Positions 26,614 through 35,181 of a DNA stretch of 64,000 nucleotides are shown piece by piece. The stretch's first letter is position 1. Every line of letters starts with the position of its first letter. The notes beneath the pieces are model-generated. The model saw only the letters and a program-made list of their open reading frames with translations. It made no database searches and had not been told where the DNA came from. Both the position numbers and the translations under genes were made by a program. Location of the stretch: assembly GCF_001598375.1 (NCBI RefSeq), contig NZ_BCYV01000023.1, forward strand, positions 1 through 64,000, read 5' to 3'. Source of the stretch: Novosphingobium capsulatum NBRC 12533. GTDB taxonomy: Bacteria; Pseudomonadota; Alphaproteobacteria; Sphingomonadales; Sphingomonadaceae.

Positions 26614-27762
26614 ATGCCCCCTATGAACCGGGAGACAATCAGCAGCATCGCAACGGCGCTTGTCGTTGGCGGCGGTATCGGCGGCATGGCAACGGCGATC
26701 AGCCTGGCCGAGCGGGGAGTGAAGGTCGACCTGATCGATCTCGACCCGGAATGGCGGGTCTATGGCGCCGGGATCACCATCACCGGCCCCACCCTGCGCG
26801 CGTACCGCCAGCTTGGTCTGCTCGAACAGATCAAGCAGCAGGGCGCCATCACCAGCAAGACGCGCCTGTTCCGCTATGACGGCCACCACATCCTCGACCT
26901 GGAAGAGCCGGTAATCGAGGAAGGCCTGCCCGCAACCGGCGGGATCATGCGGCCGATCCTGCACCACATCATGCAGCGCCGGGTTACCGAACTGCAGATC
27001 CCGGTCCAGCTGGGCCTGACCGTGTCCGCGCTGGAGAACCGCGACGATGGGGTCGACGTGCGCTTTTCCAACGGAACGGAAGGCCGCTATGACATGGTAG
27101 TGGGGGCAGACAGCGTCGCTTCGGGCGTGCGCAGCATCGCCTTTCCGCACATGGGCCCGGCACAGCCGACCGGCCAGGGATGCTGGCGCATCTCGATCGC
27201 CAAGCCGCCGGGGCTCAACGCCAGCGAGTTCTTTCTGGGCCATGCCAATCCGGCGGGGATCACCCCCTGCGCGCCCGACAAGATCTATCTGTGGATGCTT
27301 ACCGCGCATGTGGAGCGCGAGCAGCACATGAACGAGGAAGAGCTGTTCGTCACGCTCAAGGAGCTGCTGCGCGACTTCGGCGGCAATGCCGGGTGGATTC
27401 GCGACACGATGACGCGCGAGGACTGGATCAACTATCGCCCGCTCGCCGCCGTGCTGCAGCCGCGTGACTGGTTCAACGGGCGGATCGTGCTGGTGGGCGA
27501 TGCCGTGCACGCGACCACGCCGCACCTGGCATCAGGCGCCGGGATGGCGGTGGAAAGCGGCATCGTGCTGGCCGAAGAGCTGGCGCGGACGCCGGACGTG
27601 GCCAGCGGGCTGCGCGCCTATCAGGAACGGCGCTTTGACCGTTGCCGCGACGTGATCGAGACCAGCGTAGCCGTGGGCCAGTTGCAACTGGAAAACGGTG
27701 ACCCGCAAATCCACGCCAAGATGCTGGAAGGCGCGCTGCACCGGCTGAACGCGCCCTACTGA
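26614..27762 (+). CDS. FAD-dependent aromatic monooxygenase
   Basis: A 382-residue class A flavoprotein hydroxylase. It has the GxGxxG motif VVGGGIGGMATAISLAERG, the internal MVVGADSVASGVR segment (the DG-type motif reads GADS), and the GD motif VLVGDAVHATTPHLASGAGMAVES that binds the FAD phosphates. Such enzymes hydroxylate phenolic rings with NAD(P)H and oxygen. The closest types I can think of are salicylate or 3-hydroxybenzoate hydroxylases, but the substrate cannot be fixed. An ATG at 26623 is an alternative start. It stands alone on the plus strand. Confidence 0.87.
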   Translation: MPPMNRETISSIATALVVGGGIGGMATAISLAERGVKVDLIDLDPEWRVYGAGITITGPTLRAYRQLGLLEQIKQQGAITSKTRLFRYDGHHILDLEEPVIEEGLPATGGIMRPILHHIMQRRVTELQIPVQLGLTVSALENRDDGVDVRFSNGTEGRYDMVVGADSVASGVRSIAFPHMGPAQPTGQGCWRISIAKPPGLNASEFFLGHANPAGITPCAPDKIYLWMLTAHVEREQHMNEEELFVTLKELLRDFGGNAGWIRDTMTREDWINYRPLAAVLQPRDWFNGRIVLVGDAVHATTPHLASGAGMAVESGIVLAEELARTPDVASGLRAYQERRFDRCRDVIETSVAVGQLQLENGDPQIHAKMLEGALHRLNAPY

Positions 27763-27779
27763 TCCCGAAGCGTAAAAAG

Positions 27780-28970
27780 TCAGGTGGCGGCGCGGCGTGA
27801 CACCACGAGCGCCGCTACGGCAACGCCCAGCCCGGCCAGGGCCGCGTGGCCAAGCACGGCAAAGGCCGGCATCAATCCACCCCAGTGCAGCGACAGGGCC
27901 GTCACCACCAGTGGGCTGAGCCATTGGCCCAGCGCAAAGGACGATTGCCACACGCCCGTGCCCCGCGCCCGCACCTCATAGGGCAGCAGGCTGATCGACC
28001 AGACCAGCAGCGTGGGCAGCAGCATGCCCCCACCGACCTGGTTGACGAAGCAACCCGCCAGGAACATCGGCACGCTCGTGCTGTGCCCCATGATGGCAAA
28101 GCCTGCTGCGATCAGCGCAAATTCGGCACAGAGCAGGCGCAGCGGCCCCTGCCCCGCGATACGCGTGTAGACGAACGTGCCCAGCGGCACGCCCAGGCTG
28201 GCGAGCGAGGTGAACAGGCCGATGCGCGCGGCGCTGACAAGGCCAAGCTGGACCAGACCCGACGAAGCCTGGATCTGCACGGTGTAAAAGAACACCGAGC
28301 CATAGATGGTAATCGCCACGATGACCGCGAGGCGGCCCCAGGGGCTGGACGCCGCCGCCGGCGCGGAAGATGCCTTGGGCGTAGCGGCAGCGGGCTCGGT
28401 ATCCCAGGTATAGCGCCAGACCATGGCGAACATGATCAGCGCCGCGCCATAGACCCAGAACGAGGTGCGCCAGCCGAAATCGCCGAGCACGCCGCCAAGA
28501 TTGAAGAACAGCAAGGCAGAGACCGAGGCAAAGGCGGTTTGCCCGGCCAGCCAGCGATCGCGCGCCGGGCCGGTAAAGTAATCGCCGATCATGGTGGTCG
28601 AGAGCACGTAGATCAGCGCTTCGGCGATCCCGACCGCAACGCGCGAGGCGAGAATGGCCCAGAGGCTGGTCAAGACCAGCGGCGCCATGCCGACCACCGC
28701 ATAGAGCACGAACGCCATCAGCAGCAGGCGACGCCGGCCAAAGCGATCGCCCAGCAGCCCTGCGACCGGGCACAACAAGGCGACGCACAGCGACGGCAGG
28801 GTCAGGACCATGGGCACGAGATAATCGTGGCCCGGAACATGGGCATATTCCGCCATGAGGCGCGGCAGGACCGGCGCGAGCAGAACCACCGCCATGGTCG
28901 TGAGGGTAATCGGCAACAGCAGGGATATTCCCGTCATCGTACCGGCTTGCTGTTGTCTCTCCACGTGCAT
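27780..28970 (-). CDS. MFS transporter
   Basis: A 396-residue major facilitator protein with about 12 transmembrane helices. The loop motif between helices 2 and 3 reads GLLGDRFGRRRLLL, the usual MFS signature. The ATG at 28970 was preferred over one at 29045 because the added residues are not membrane-like. It probably moves the catabolic substrate or a product across the inner membrane. It is convergent with the monooxygenase (17 bp) and divergent from an SDR gene. Confidence 0.85.
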   Translation of the reverse strand: MHVERQQQAGTMTGISLLLPITLTTMAVVLLAPVLPRLMAEYAHVPGHDYLVPMVLTLPSLCVALLCPVAGLLGDRFGRRRLLLMAFVLYAVVGMAPLVLTSLWAILASRVAVGIAEALIYVLSTTMIGDYFTGPARDRWLAGQTAFASVSALLFFNLGGVLGDFGWRTSFWVYGAALIMFAMVWRYTWDTEPAAATPKASSAPAAASSPWGRLAVIVAITIYGSVFFYTVQIQASSGLVQLGLVSAARIGLFTSLASLGVPLGTFVYTRIAGQGPLRLLCAEFALIAAGFAIMGHSTSVPMFLAGCFVNQVGGGMLLPTLLVWSISLLPYEVRARGTGVWQSSFALGQWLSPLVVTALSLHWGGLMPAFAVLGHAALAGLGVAVAALVVSRRAAT

Positions 28971-29048
28971 GCTCTTTCCTGGCTTATGAGCCCGAGACCA
29001 TTCCCGGCAGCGCAGAGCGCGTCCAATTGATAGCGCAGGGCGCAATCG

Positions 29049-29081
29049 ATCGGTCTTGTCGATAGGCGCGACAGGACCGAT
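29049..29081. promoter_or_regulatory. Long inverted repeat between MFS and SDR genes
   Basis: Arms 29049-29061 (ATCGGTCTTGTCG) and 29069-29081 (CGACAGGACCGAT) match in 12 of 13 positions around a 7-base spacer. It sits about 80 bp before the MFS start and 97 bp before the SDR start. Just upstream (29023-29049) is a weaker dyad AATTGATAGCGC / GCGCAATCGATC with 9 of 12 matches. Together they look like a regulator landing site. Confidence 0.5.
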
Positions 29082-29177
29082 GGCAATGCATCCAAAAAGC
29101 GAAATCCATGCGCGGAACAGGGGATGCTAGGATCGGACAACGGCAGGGCCACACCTGCGATGGAGAGGAAAAAGACC

Positions 29178-29972
29178 ATGACCCTTGCCGAAACGCCCTT
29201 TTCGGATCTGGCCCGCGGACAGCGGCGGTTGGCAGGGCGCGTGGCCGTGGTGACCGGCGCGGGCGCCGGCATTGGACGCGGGATCGCGCGGATGTTTGCG
29301 GCGCAAGGGGCAACCGTGCACGCGCTGGATATCGATGCGGCAGGCATTGGCGCGCTGGCCGAGGAAACCGGCGGGGCCGTACGGGCCTGGCCGATAGACC
29401 TGCTGGACGAGGCAGCGGTGCAGCAGGCGATCACGACGATCGGCAGCGAGGCGGGACGGATCGATGCGCTGGTACCGGCAGCGGCGATGGCTGTGTTCAA
29501 CTGGATCGACACGATGACCTATGCGCAGTGGCAGCATACCCTGCGCGGCGAACTCGACATCGTGTTTCTCTGCACGCACGCGGCCTGGCCCTGGCTGAAG
29601 GCGAGCGGACGCGCGGCGATCGTCAATTTCGCCTCGGCCAATGCGCACGTGGCGCTCAACGGCTCCCCGGCGCTGGCGCACTGCGCGGGCAAGGGCGGCG
29701 TGATGGCGATGACGCGCCAGTTGGCGATGGAAGGCGCGCCCCACGGCATCCGCGCCAACACGATCTCGCCCGGCCTGATCCTGACCCAGCAAACCGCGCG
29801 GCACATGGCGTCAGATCCCGGGTTCGAAGCGTTTGCGCTGGAAAAGATGATGATCAAGCGCATCGGCCAGCCCGAGGATATCGCCTGGACGGCGACGTTC
29901 CTGTGTTCGGACGAGGCAGGCTATATTACCGGGGCGGATTTCCGCGTGGACGCCGGCTCGACCGCGTGGTGA
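29178..29972 (+). CDS. Short-chain dehydrogenase/reductase with histidine in place of the catalytic tyrosine
   Basis: A 264-residue SDR with the cofactor motif TGAGAGIGRGIARMF. At the active site, where YxxxK is expected, the sequence reads HCAGKGGVMAMTRQLAMEG: the lysine is kept and the tyrosine is replaced by histidine (codon CAC). The NNAG position reads PAAAM. The C-terminal GADFRVDAGST is normal. It may still act as a dehydrogenase of an atypical subgroup or may bind without turnover. The ATG at 29178 has a GAGAGGAAAAA ribosome site. In-frame starts at 29124 and 29160 are weaker. Confidence 0.82.
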   Translation: MTLAETPFSDLARGQRRLAGRVAVVTGAGAGIGRGIARMFAAQGATVHALDIDAAGIGALAEETGGAVRAWPIDLLDEAAVQQAITTIGSEAGRIDALVPAAAMAVFNWIDTMTYAQWQHTLRGELDIVFLCTHAAWPWLKASGRAAIVNFASANAHVALNGSPALAHCAGKGGVMAMTRQLAMEGAPHGIRANTISPGLILTQQTARHMASDPGFEAFALEKMMIKRIGQPEDIAWTATFLCSDEAGYITGADFRVDAGSTAW

Positions 29973-30010
29973 AGCAGCGCGGCTGACCTTTCCCGGCAGA
30001 TCGCGCGGTG

Positions 30011-30766
30011 TCAGCTGCCGTCGCTGATCAGGGTGCCGCCATCGGCGACGAGATTGTGGCCGGTGACGAACCCGGCAGCGGGGCTGGCAAGGAAGGCAAC
30101 CGCGCCCGCGATCTCGGCAGGGGTACCAGGGCGGCGCAGCGGCGTCATGGCCATGCGGCGGGCCATGAAATCGGCGTTGTCGAGCAAGGGCTGCGACAGT
30201 TCGGTGGCGACAAAGCCAGGCGATACGGCGTTGACGCGCACACCGCGCGGCCCCCATTCCACCGCCAGGTTGCGCGCCAGCTGCGCCACCCCGGCTTTGG
30301 CCAGGGCATAGGCATTGATCCGCCCATTGCCGCGCAGGCCGGCAAGGCTGGCGACCAGCACCGCTGCACCAGCGCCGCCCGGCGCTGCGGCAATATGCGG
30401 CAGCGCCAGGTTGCACAGCACGACCTGGCTGCGCAGGTTGATCGCCATGACCTGGGCGTAATCATCCATGGCCAGATCGGCAAAGCCGCCGGGGCGGCCG
30501 GTGATCCCGGCATTGCACACCAGAATGTCGAGCCGCCCGCATCGGGCCAGCGCGAAATCGACCAGCGCCGCCTGCGCGGCATCGTCGGTAACATCGCAAG
30601 CCATGCCGGGCATGCCAAGATCGGCAGCAACGCGGGCCGTGTCGGCCGCGCTTTCGCTGGAGATGACGACCTGCGCCCCTAGCGCGATCAGCGCCTGCGC
30701 GATCGCCAGGCCGATGCCCCGGGTTGAGCCGGTGACGATCGCGCATTTGCCCGACAGATCGAACAT
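30011..30766 (-). CDS. Short-chain dehydrogenase/reductase
   Basis: A 251-residue classical SDR: TGSTRGIGLAIAQAL cofactor motif, CNAGITG, and YALAKAGVAQL carrying the catalytic tyrosine and lysine. The FabG-like ending GFVTGHNLVADGG is intact. It begins 4 bp after the cupin gene's stop codon, in the order FAH-EthD-cupin-SDR on the reverse strand, so it belongs to a four-gene catabolic operon. It is convergent with the histidine-variant SDR. Confidence 0.9.
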   Translation of the reverse strand: MFDLSGKCAIVTGSTRGIGLAIAQALIALGAQVVISSESAADTARVAADLGMPGMACDVTDDAAQAALVDFALARCGRLDILVCNAGITGRPGGFADLAMDDYAQVMAINLRSQVVLCNLALPHIAAAPGGAGAAVLVASLAGLRGNGRINAYALAKAGVAQLARNLAVEWGPRGVRVNAVSPGFVATELSQPLLDNADFMARRMAMTPLRRPGTPAEIAGAVAFLASPAAGFVTGHNLVADGGTLISDGS

Positions 30767-30770
30767 GGCC

Positions 30771-31286
30771 TCAGTCCGGCTTGTCTTCGGGCAGCGGCTG
30801 GCCGTTGTGGAGATAGGCCGGGGCCTCGATCAGGATGAAGGCAATGCGGCAGGGCTTGTCGGTGGTGTTGCGCCACAGGTGATTGGTGCCGCGCTGGACG
30901 ATGATGCCGCCCTGGCCGATCGTGCGCTTCGCGCCGTCGTCCAGTTCCAGCTCGATCTCACCCTCCAGCACGATGCCATAGTCGATCGAGTTGGTGCGGT
31001 GCATCGGGCTTTCCTTGCCCGGCAGCATGTCGACGATGCGGATGACCGAGCCGCCGTTGAGCGTGAGGCCCGCCGGACGATGGCGCCCATCGGTTTCGTC
31101 ATTGTTGTCGGCCGGCACCGTCGCCGTGGTCCACACCAGCAGGAACGCCCCATCGCCCGAAGGGATCAGCTTGGTGGGCGACACGTCCTCTGACTTGAAC
31201 ACCGCCCGGCCGTTGGCATCATGGCCGGTAACAACGCGCTGCACAGGGGGAAGACCGGAATCGGAGATTGGCGAATTCATGGGCAT
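30771..31286 (-). CDS. Cupin-domain protein
   Basis: A 171-residue protein with one cupin domain. Motif 1 reads HRTNSIDYGIVLEGEIELELDDG and motif 2 reads IVQRGTNHLWRNTTDKPCRIAFIL, giving likely metal ligands at the first H, the E/D region and the later H. Proteins of this size in aromatic clusters can be dioxygenases, isomerases or binding proteins, and I cannot decide between these. An ATG at 31280 has slightly better ribosome-site spacing than the ATG at 31286. It lies between the EthD-like gene (13 bp) and an SDR (4 bp). Confidence 0.82.
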   Translation of the reverse strand: MPMNSPISDSGLPPVQRVVTGHDANGRAVFKSEDVSPTKLIPSGDGAFLLVWTTATVPADNNDETDGRHRPAGLTLNGGSVIRIVDMLPGKESPMHRTNSIDYGIVLEGEIELELDDGAKRTIGQGGIIVQRGTNHLWRNTTDKPCRIAFILIEAPAYLHNGQPLPEDKPD

Positions 31287-31299
31287 GTTCCGTAGTTAA

Positions 31300-31959
31300 T
31301 CAGATGAAACGGACGGGTTCAACCAGCAGGTGGCGCGTTGCCGCAGGAGCCAGCACCGGCTCCGCCAGATCGGCAAGAACGCCGGCAATCACGGTGGGAT
31401 CGGCCCCGGCGGCAAGGCCGATTTCATCGAACTGGGTGAACGGAAAATCGCCTTCGACGACGCGGGCGAGATTGGTGACCACGCCGTGGACGTCGTCCCG
31501 CGCGGCGATCGCTGCCAGGGCCAAGGCCCACCGCTCGATATCCACGCCGCGCGCCGCACGAAATAACAGAAGCTTGGCCAGCGCATCATCAGCGCCGGGC
31601 GCCACGACGCGTTCGGCAGCGAAAAGCGCGATCGAGCCATCCCGTTCGCGGAAGTTGTCTTCATCGGGCCCAACGCGCAGGCGATAGGCTTCGCTTGCCT
31701 TGGACGCGGCCATGGCGGCGGGTTCGGCAAAGCGGATCACGGTGACCGCATCGCGATCATCGAGCAGCGGCAGGCCCGCAAGGTCTTGCGCATATTGGTG
31801 GACATAGCCGGTGAAACCGCCCGACACTGCGGGCTCGGCCACCACCATCGGGCCGTGCACGGTTTCGAGATGACGGCGCAACCCTGCGCGGCCAAGCCCC
31901 AGCTGCGTGCGCGGCAGGATGACCAGCTTGACCGGGCCGGCGGGAGCGGCGTCAGCCAC
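31300..31959 (-). CDS. EthD-domain-like protein
   Basis: A 219-residue protein that looks like two ferredoxin-like (dimeric alpha/beta barrel) modules. The first contains the EthD signature helix and loop GLRRHLETVHGPMV followed by GFTGYVHQYA. The second half (from about residue 120) is related in shape but lacks the motif. EthD-type proteins assist or catalyse steps on aromatic polyketides and ethers. The start is a GTG at 31959 that overlaps the last 8 bases of the upstream hydrolase gene, indicating translational coupling. Confidence 0.7.
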   Translation of the reverse strand: MADAAPAGPVKLVILPRTQLGLGRAGLRRHLETVHGPMVVAEPAVSGGFTGYVHQYAQDLAGLPLLDDRDAVTVIRFAEPAAMAASKASEAYRLRVGPDEDNFRERDGSIALFAAERVVAPGADDALAKLLLFRAARGVDIERWALALAAIAARDDVHGVVTNLARVVEGDFPFTQFDEIGLAAGADPTVIAGVLADLAEPVLAPAATRHLLVEPVRFI

Positions 31960-32896
31960 GGACCACGGTCTGGTTGAGCACGCCGAACGGCGCGCGGCCG
32001 GCCGCATCGACTGCTTCCATGCGCACGCTGTCGCCAAAGCGCATGAAGGCCGTCTTGGCTTCGCCCAGATCGAGCATTTCGATGCCGCGCCGCTCGGCAA
32101 TGCAGGAAGAACCGATCTCGCGGAAGTTGGGGTTGGATACGGTGCCCGAGCCGATGATCGTGCCCGCCACCAGATCGCGCGTGCGCGCCGCATGGGCGAC
32201 GAGTTCGTGGAAGCCGTGGCCCATCGGCTCGCCATTGGCAGCGCCAAACCGTTGGCCGTTCCAGTCCACGCGAAGATCGAGGCAGACGCGTCCGTCGCGC
32301 CAGGCATCGCCCAGTTCATCGGGCGTGACGGCATAAGGCGCCATGCCGCACGGGGGCTTGGCCTGGACCCAGCCGAACCCGGTCTTCATTTCTGGCCCGG
32401 CGAGCGTGCGCAGCGACCAATCGTTGACCTGCACGACAAGCCGGATGTGGTTCATTGCCTCTGCAGCAGATGTGCCCATCGGCACGGCATCGACGATTAC
32501 GCCGAATTCGCCCTCGAAATCGATGCCGAGCGCCTCGTCGGGGAACTTCACCTCGCTGATCGGGGCGTAGAAGCGATCCGACGTGCCCTGGTACATCAGC
32601 GGCGCGCCGGTCTTGATCGGCGTAATGCCGAGCACGGCATCCATCAGATCGCCATGAGACTGGAACGCCGAGCCATCGAGCCATTGCCATGCGCGCGGCA
32701 GGGGGGCGAGCACCTGCGCCGGGTCGAGCGGCTCAGAAAACGTGGTGATCGCCGCGAGTTGCGGCGCAACGTCGGTCCATTGCTCCAGTGCGGCCTGCAA
32801 GGTGCCCACCGGCGCGGGCGCGTGGGACCGGCCATCTGGCGATACGACCACGAGCCGTCCATCCGGCGTTCCATCCTGCAAGGTGGCAAGGCGCAT
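31952..32896 (-). CDS. Fumarylacetoacetate hydrolase family protein
   Basis: A 314-residue protein with the FAH fold. The metal-binding glutamates and aspartate appear in GIDFEGEFGVIVDAVPMG (E-x-E pattern near residue 125) and in LVVQVNDWSLR. The oxyanion segment GTIIGSGTVSNPN lies near residue 243. These enzymes hydrolyse 1,3-diketo acids such as fumarylpyruvate or fumarylacetoacetate after ring opening, or decarboxylate oxo acids. It is the first gene of the reverse operon and diverges from the HisD-like gene across a palindromic region. Confidence 0.88.
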   Translation of the reverse strand: MRLATLQDGTPDGRLVVVSPDGRSHAPAPVGTLQAALEQWTDVAPQLAAITTFSEPLDPAQVLAPLPRAWQWLDGSAFQSHGDLMDAVLGITPIKTGAPLMYQGTSDRFYAPISEVKFPDEALGIDFEGEFGVIVDAVPMGTSAAEAMNHIRLVVQVNDWSLRTLAGPEMKTGFGWVQAKPPCGMAPYAVTPDELGDAWRDGRVCLDLRVDWNGQRFGAANGEPMGHGFHELVAHAARTRDLVAGTIIGSGTVSNPNFREIGSSCIAERRGIEMLDLGEAKTAFMRFGDSVRMEAVDAAGRAPFGVLNQTVVRG

Positions 32897-32965
32897 CGAT
32901 CGTGTCTCTCCAAGTTCTCGTTTCGCAACGACTATGCGGGAGGCGGGCCACGCACAACGGCATCT

Positions 32966-32997
32966 CATCGATAGCTTCGCATCGAAACTATGCGATG
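32966..32997. promoter_or_regulatory. Extended palindrome between the FAH and HisD-like genes
   Basis: The core 32971-32991 reads ATAG-C-TTCG-CAT-CGAA-A-CTAT, pairing in 8 of 9 positions on each side of the 3-base centre. It is flanked by CATCG (32966-32970) and CGATG (32993-32997), a further inverted pair. It covers the ATG at 32990, which argues for the later HisD start at 33044 and for a regulator acting on both divergent genes. Confidence 0.5.
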
Positions 32998-33043
32998 GTT
33001 CGGCCCCAAGGCGGCTGGCAGGGCACTGCAAAGACAAGCCGAC

Positions 33044-34387
33044 ATGGAGAGTTTGGTGGCGATTTACCTCAAGCGCGGTGCGACGGCGGAAGCCAAGGCG
33101 GACGCGGACCGCAAGGTGCGCGATACGGTGGAAGCGGCGCTCGCCGCGATCGAAGCCCGTGGCGACGCGGCCGTGCGCGAGATGAGCATTCGCTTCGACG
33201 GATGGGACCGCGACGATTACCGCCTGAGCCAGGCCGAAATCGACGCCGCGGTGGATAGCCTGACCGCGCAGGAGCGCAAGGATATCGAGTTTGCGCAGAC
33301 CCAGGTGCGCAACTTTGCCCAGGTGCAGCGCGAGTCCATGAAGGACGTGGAAGTGGAAACCATGCCCGGCGTGGTGCTGGGCCACAAGAACGTGCCGATC
33401 AACGCCGCCGGCTGCTATGTTCCGGGCGGCAAGTATCCGCTGCTCGCCTCGGCGCACATGTCGGTGATCACCGCCAAGGTGGCCGGCGTGAAGCGCGTTG
33501 TCACCTGCGCCCCGCCTTTCCAGGGCAAGGCAGCGCGGCATATCGTGGCAGCACAGGCACTGGCCGGGGCCGACGCGATCTATGCGCTGGGCGGCATCCA
33601 GGCGATCGGCGCCATGGCCATCGGCACGCAGAGCATCGACCCGGTCGATATCCTGGTTGGCCCCGGCAATGCATTTGTCGCCGAAGCCAAGCGCCAGCTG
33701 TTCGGCCGCGTCGGCATCGATCTCTTCGCCGGGCCGACCGAGACGCTGATCATCGCCGACGAGGTGGGCTGCGATGCCGAACTGGCCGCCACCGATATCC
33801 TGGGCCAGGTCGAACACGGGCCCGACAGCCCCGGCGTGCTGCTGACCAATTCAGAGAAGCTGGCGCGCGAGACGATGGCCGAGATCGAGCGGCTGCTGCA
33901 GATCCTGCCCACCGCCGACCACGCACGTAAGGCGTGGGAAACCTATGGCGAAGTGATCGTGGCGGAAAGCTACGAGGAGATGGTGCGCATCGCCGACGAC
34001 ATCGCCAGCGAACATGTGCAGGTGATGACCGCCGATCCCGATTACTTCCTGAACAACATGACCAACTATGGCGCGCTGTTCCTGGGCCCGCGCACCAACG
34101 TCTCGTTCGGTGACAAGGTGATCGGCACCAACCACACCCTGCCGACGCGCAAGGCTGCGCGCTATACCGGCGGCCTGTGGGTGGGCAAGTTCCTCAAGAC
34201 CTGCACCTACCAAAAGGTGCTGACCGACGAGGCATCGGCACTGGTAGGCGAATATTGCAGCCGGCTGTGCGCACTGGAAGGCTTTGCCGGCCATGGCGAG
34301 CAGGCCAACGTGCGGGTGCGCCGTTATGGCGGGCGCAACGTGCCCTATGCCGGGCAGGCCGCCCCCAGCGAGCTGACGCGGGCATGA
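33044..34387 (+). CDS. Histidinol dehydrogenase family protein, probably catabolic (HpsN-like)
   Basis: A 447-residue HisD-fold, zinc-dependent NAD dehydrogenase. Conserved features are AGCYVPGGKYPLLASAHM, GPGNAFVAEAKRQLFG, the zinc-site segment DILGQVEHGPDSP (Gln and His), SEHVQVMTADPD, and GTNHTLPTRKAARYTGGL. The resemblance is to the paralogue group that includes sulfopropanediol dehydrogenase HpsN, not to biosynthetic HisD, and no his gene is near. It likely oxidises an alcohol to an acid in two steps. The start at 33044 gives family length; the ATG at 32990 lies inside a palindrome. It overlaps the next SDR (ATGA). Confidence 0.85.
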   Translation: MESLVAIYLKRGATAEAKADADRKVRDTVEAALAAIEARGDAAVREMSIRFDGWDRDDYRLSQAEIDAAVDSLTAQERKDIEFAQTQVRNFAQVQRESMKDVEVETMPGVVLGHKNVPINAAGCYVPGGKYPLLASAHMSVITAKVAGVKRVVTCAPPFQGKAARHIVAAQALAGADAIYALGGIQAIGAMAIGTQSIDPVDILVGPGNAFVAEAKRQLFGRVGIDLFAGPTETLIIADEVGCDAELAATDILGQVEHGPDSPGVLLTNSEKLARETMAEIERLLQILPTADHARKAWETYGEVIVAESYEEMVRIADDIASEHVQVMTADPDYFLNNMTNYGALFLGPRTNVSFGDKVIGTNHTLPTRKAARYTGGLWVGKFLKTCTYQKVLTDEASALVGEYCSRLCALEGFAGHGEQANVRVRRYGGRNVPYAGQAAPSELTRA

Positions 34388-35160
34388 CGGAGCGGCCGGT
34401 GTTGCCGACCACGCCATCGTTCCGGCTGGACGGGCGGCGCGCGCTGGTTACCGGCGCGGGCCGCGGGATCGGCCTGGCAATGGCCGCCGCGCTTGCCGAT
34501 GCAGGCGCGACGGTCACGCTGGCGGCACGCAGCGCCGACGAGATCGCGGCAGCCGCAGCGGCCATCCGCGATGCCGGTGGGGCTGCCGAGGCCGTGGTCC
34601 TCGACGTGGCCGACCATGCGGCGGTTGCAGCATTCTTTGCCGACCGCCCGGCCTTTCACGTGCTGGTCAACAACGCCGGAACCAATCGCCCCATGCCGAT
34701 GTGGCAAGTGGGCGAAGCCGATTACGATGCGGTGATGGATCTCAACGTGAAGGCGGCGTTCTTCGTGGCGCAGGCCTGCGTACAGGCGATGATCGCCCAG
34801 GGCGTGCGCGGCAGCCTGATCCACATCGGCAGCCAGATGGGCCATGTCGGTGGACCCAACCGCAGCCTCTACTGCGCGAGCAAGTGGGCGCTGGAAGGCA
34901 TGAACAAGGCCTTTGCGCTGGACCTTGCCCCCCACGGCATCCGCAGCAACACCATCGCCCCCACGTTCATCGAAACCCCGATGACGCGCCCGTTCTTTGC
35001 CGACGAAAGCTTCAAGGCGAGCGTGCTGGGCAAGATCAAGCTGGGGCGGCTGGGCACGGTGGAAGACCTGATGGGCGCGGTGCTGTTCCTGGCGGGCGAC
35101 GCCAGCGCGCTGATGACCGGGACCAGCCTGGTGGTCGACGGCGGCTGGACCGCAGACTGA
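34384..35160 (+). CDS. Short-chain dehydrogenase/reductase
   Basis: A 258-residue classical SDR: TGAGRGIGLAMAAALADAG cofactor motif, LVNNAGTNRP, IGSQMGHVGG with the active-site serine, and YCASKWALEGMNKA with tyrosine and lysine. The ATG overlaps the stop of the HisD-like gene, so the two dehydrogenases are made together and may act on consecutive alcohol/ketone steps. Confidence 0.92.
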   Translation: MTERPVLPTTPSFRLDGRRALVTGAGRGIGLAMAAALADAGATVTLAARSADEIAAAAAAIRDAGGAAEAVVLDVADHAAVAAFFADRPAFHVLVNNAGTNRPMPMWQVGEADYDAVMDLNVKAAFFVAQACVQAMIAQGVRGSLIHIGSQMGHVGGPNRSLYCASKWALEGMNKAFALDLAPHGIRSNTIAPTFIETPMTRPFFADESFKASVLGKIKLGRLGTVEDLMGAVLFLAGDASALMTGTSLVVDGGWTAD

Positions 35161-35181
35161 TTTTTCACAAGGAATTTGCAC

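Noticed and set aside
30771..31286. Calling the cupin a gentisate or homogentisate dioxygenase
   Set aside because: It is about half the size of these enzymes and has one cupin domain; the evidence supports only cupin.
33044..34387. Naming the HisD-fold gene hisD of histidine biosynthesis
   Set aside because: Operon context and motif variants fit catabolic HpsN-like paralogues better.
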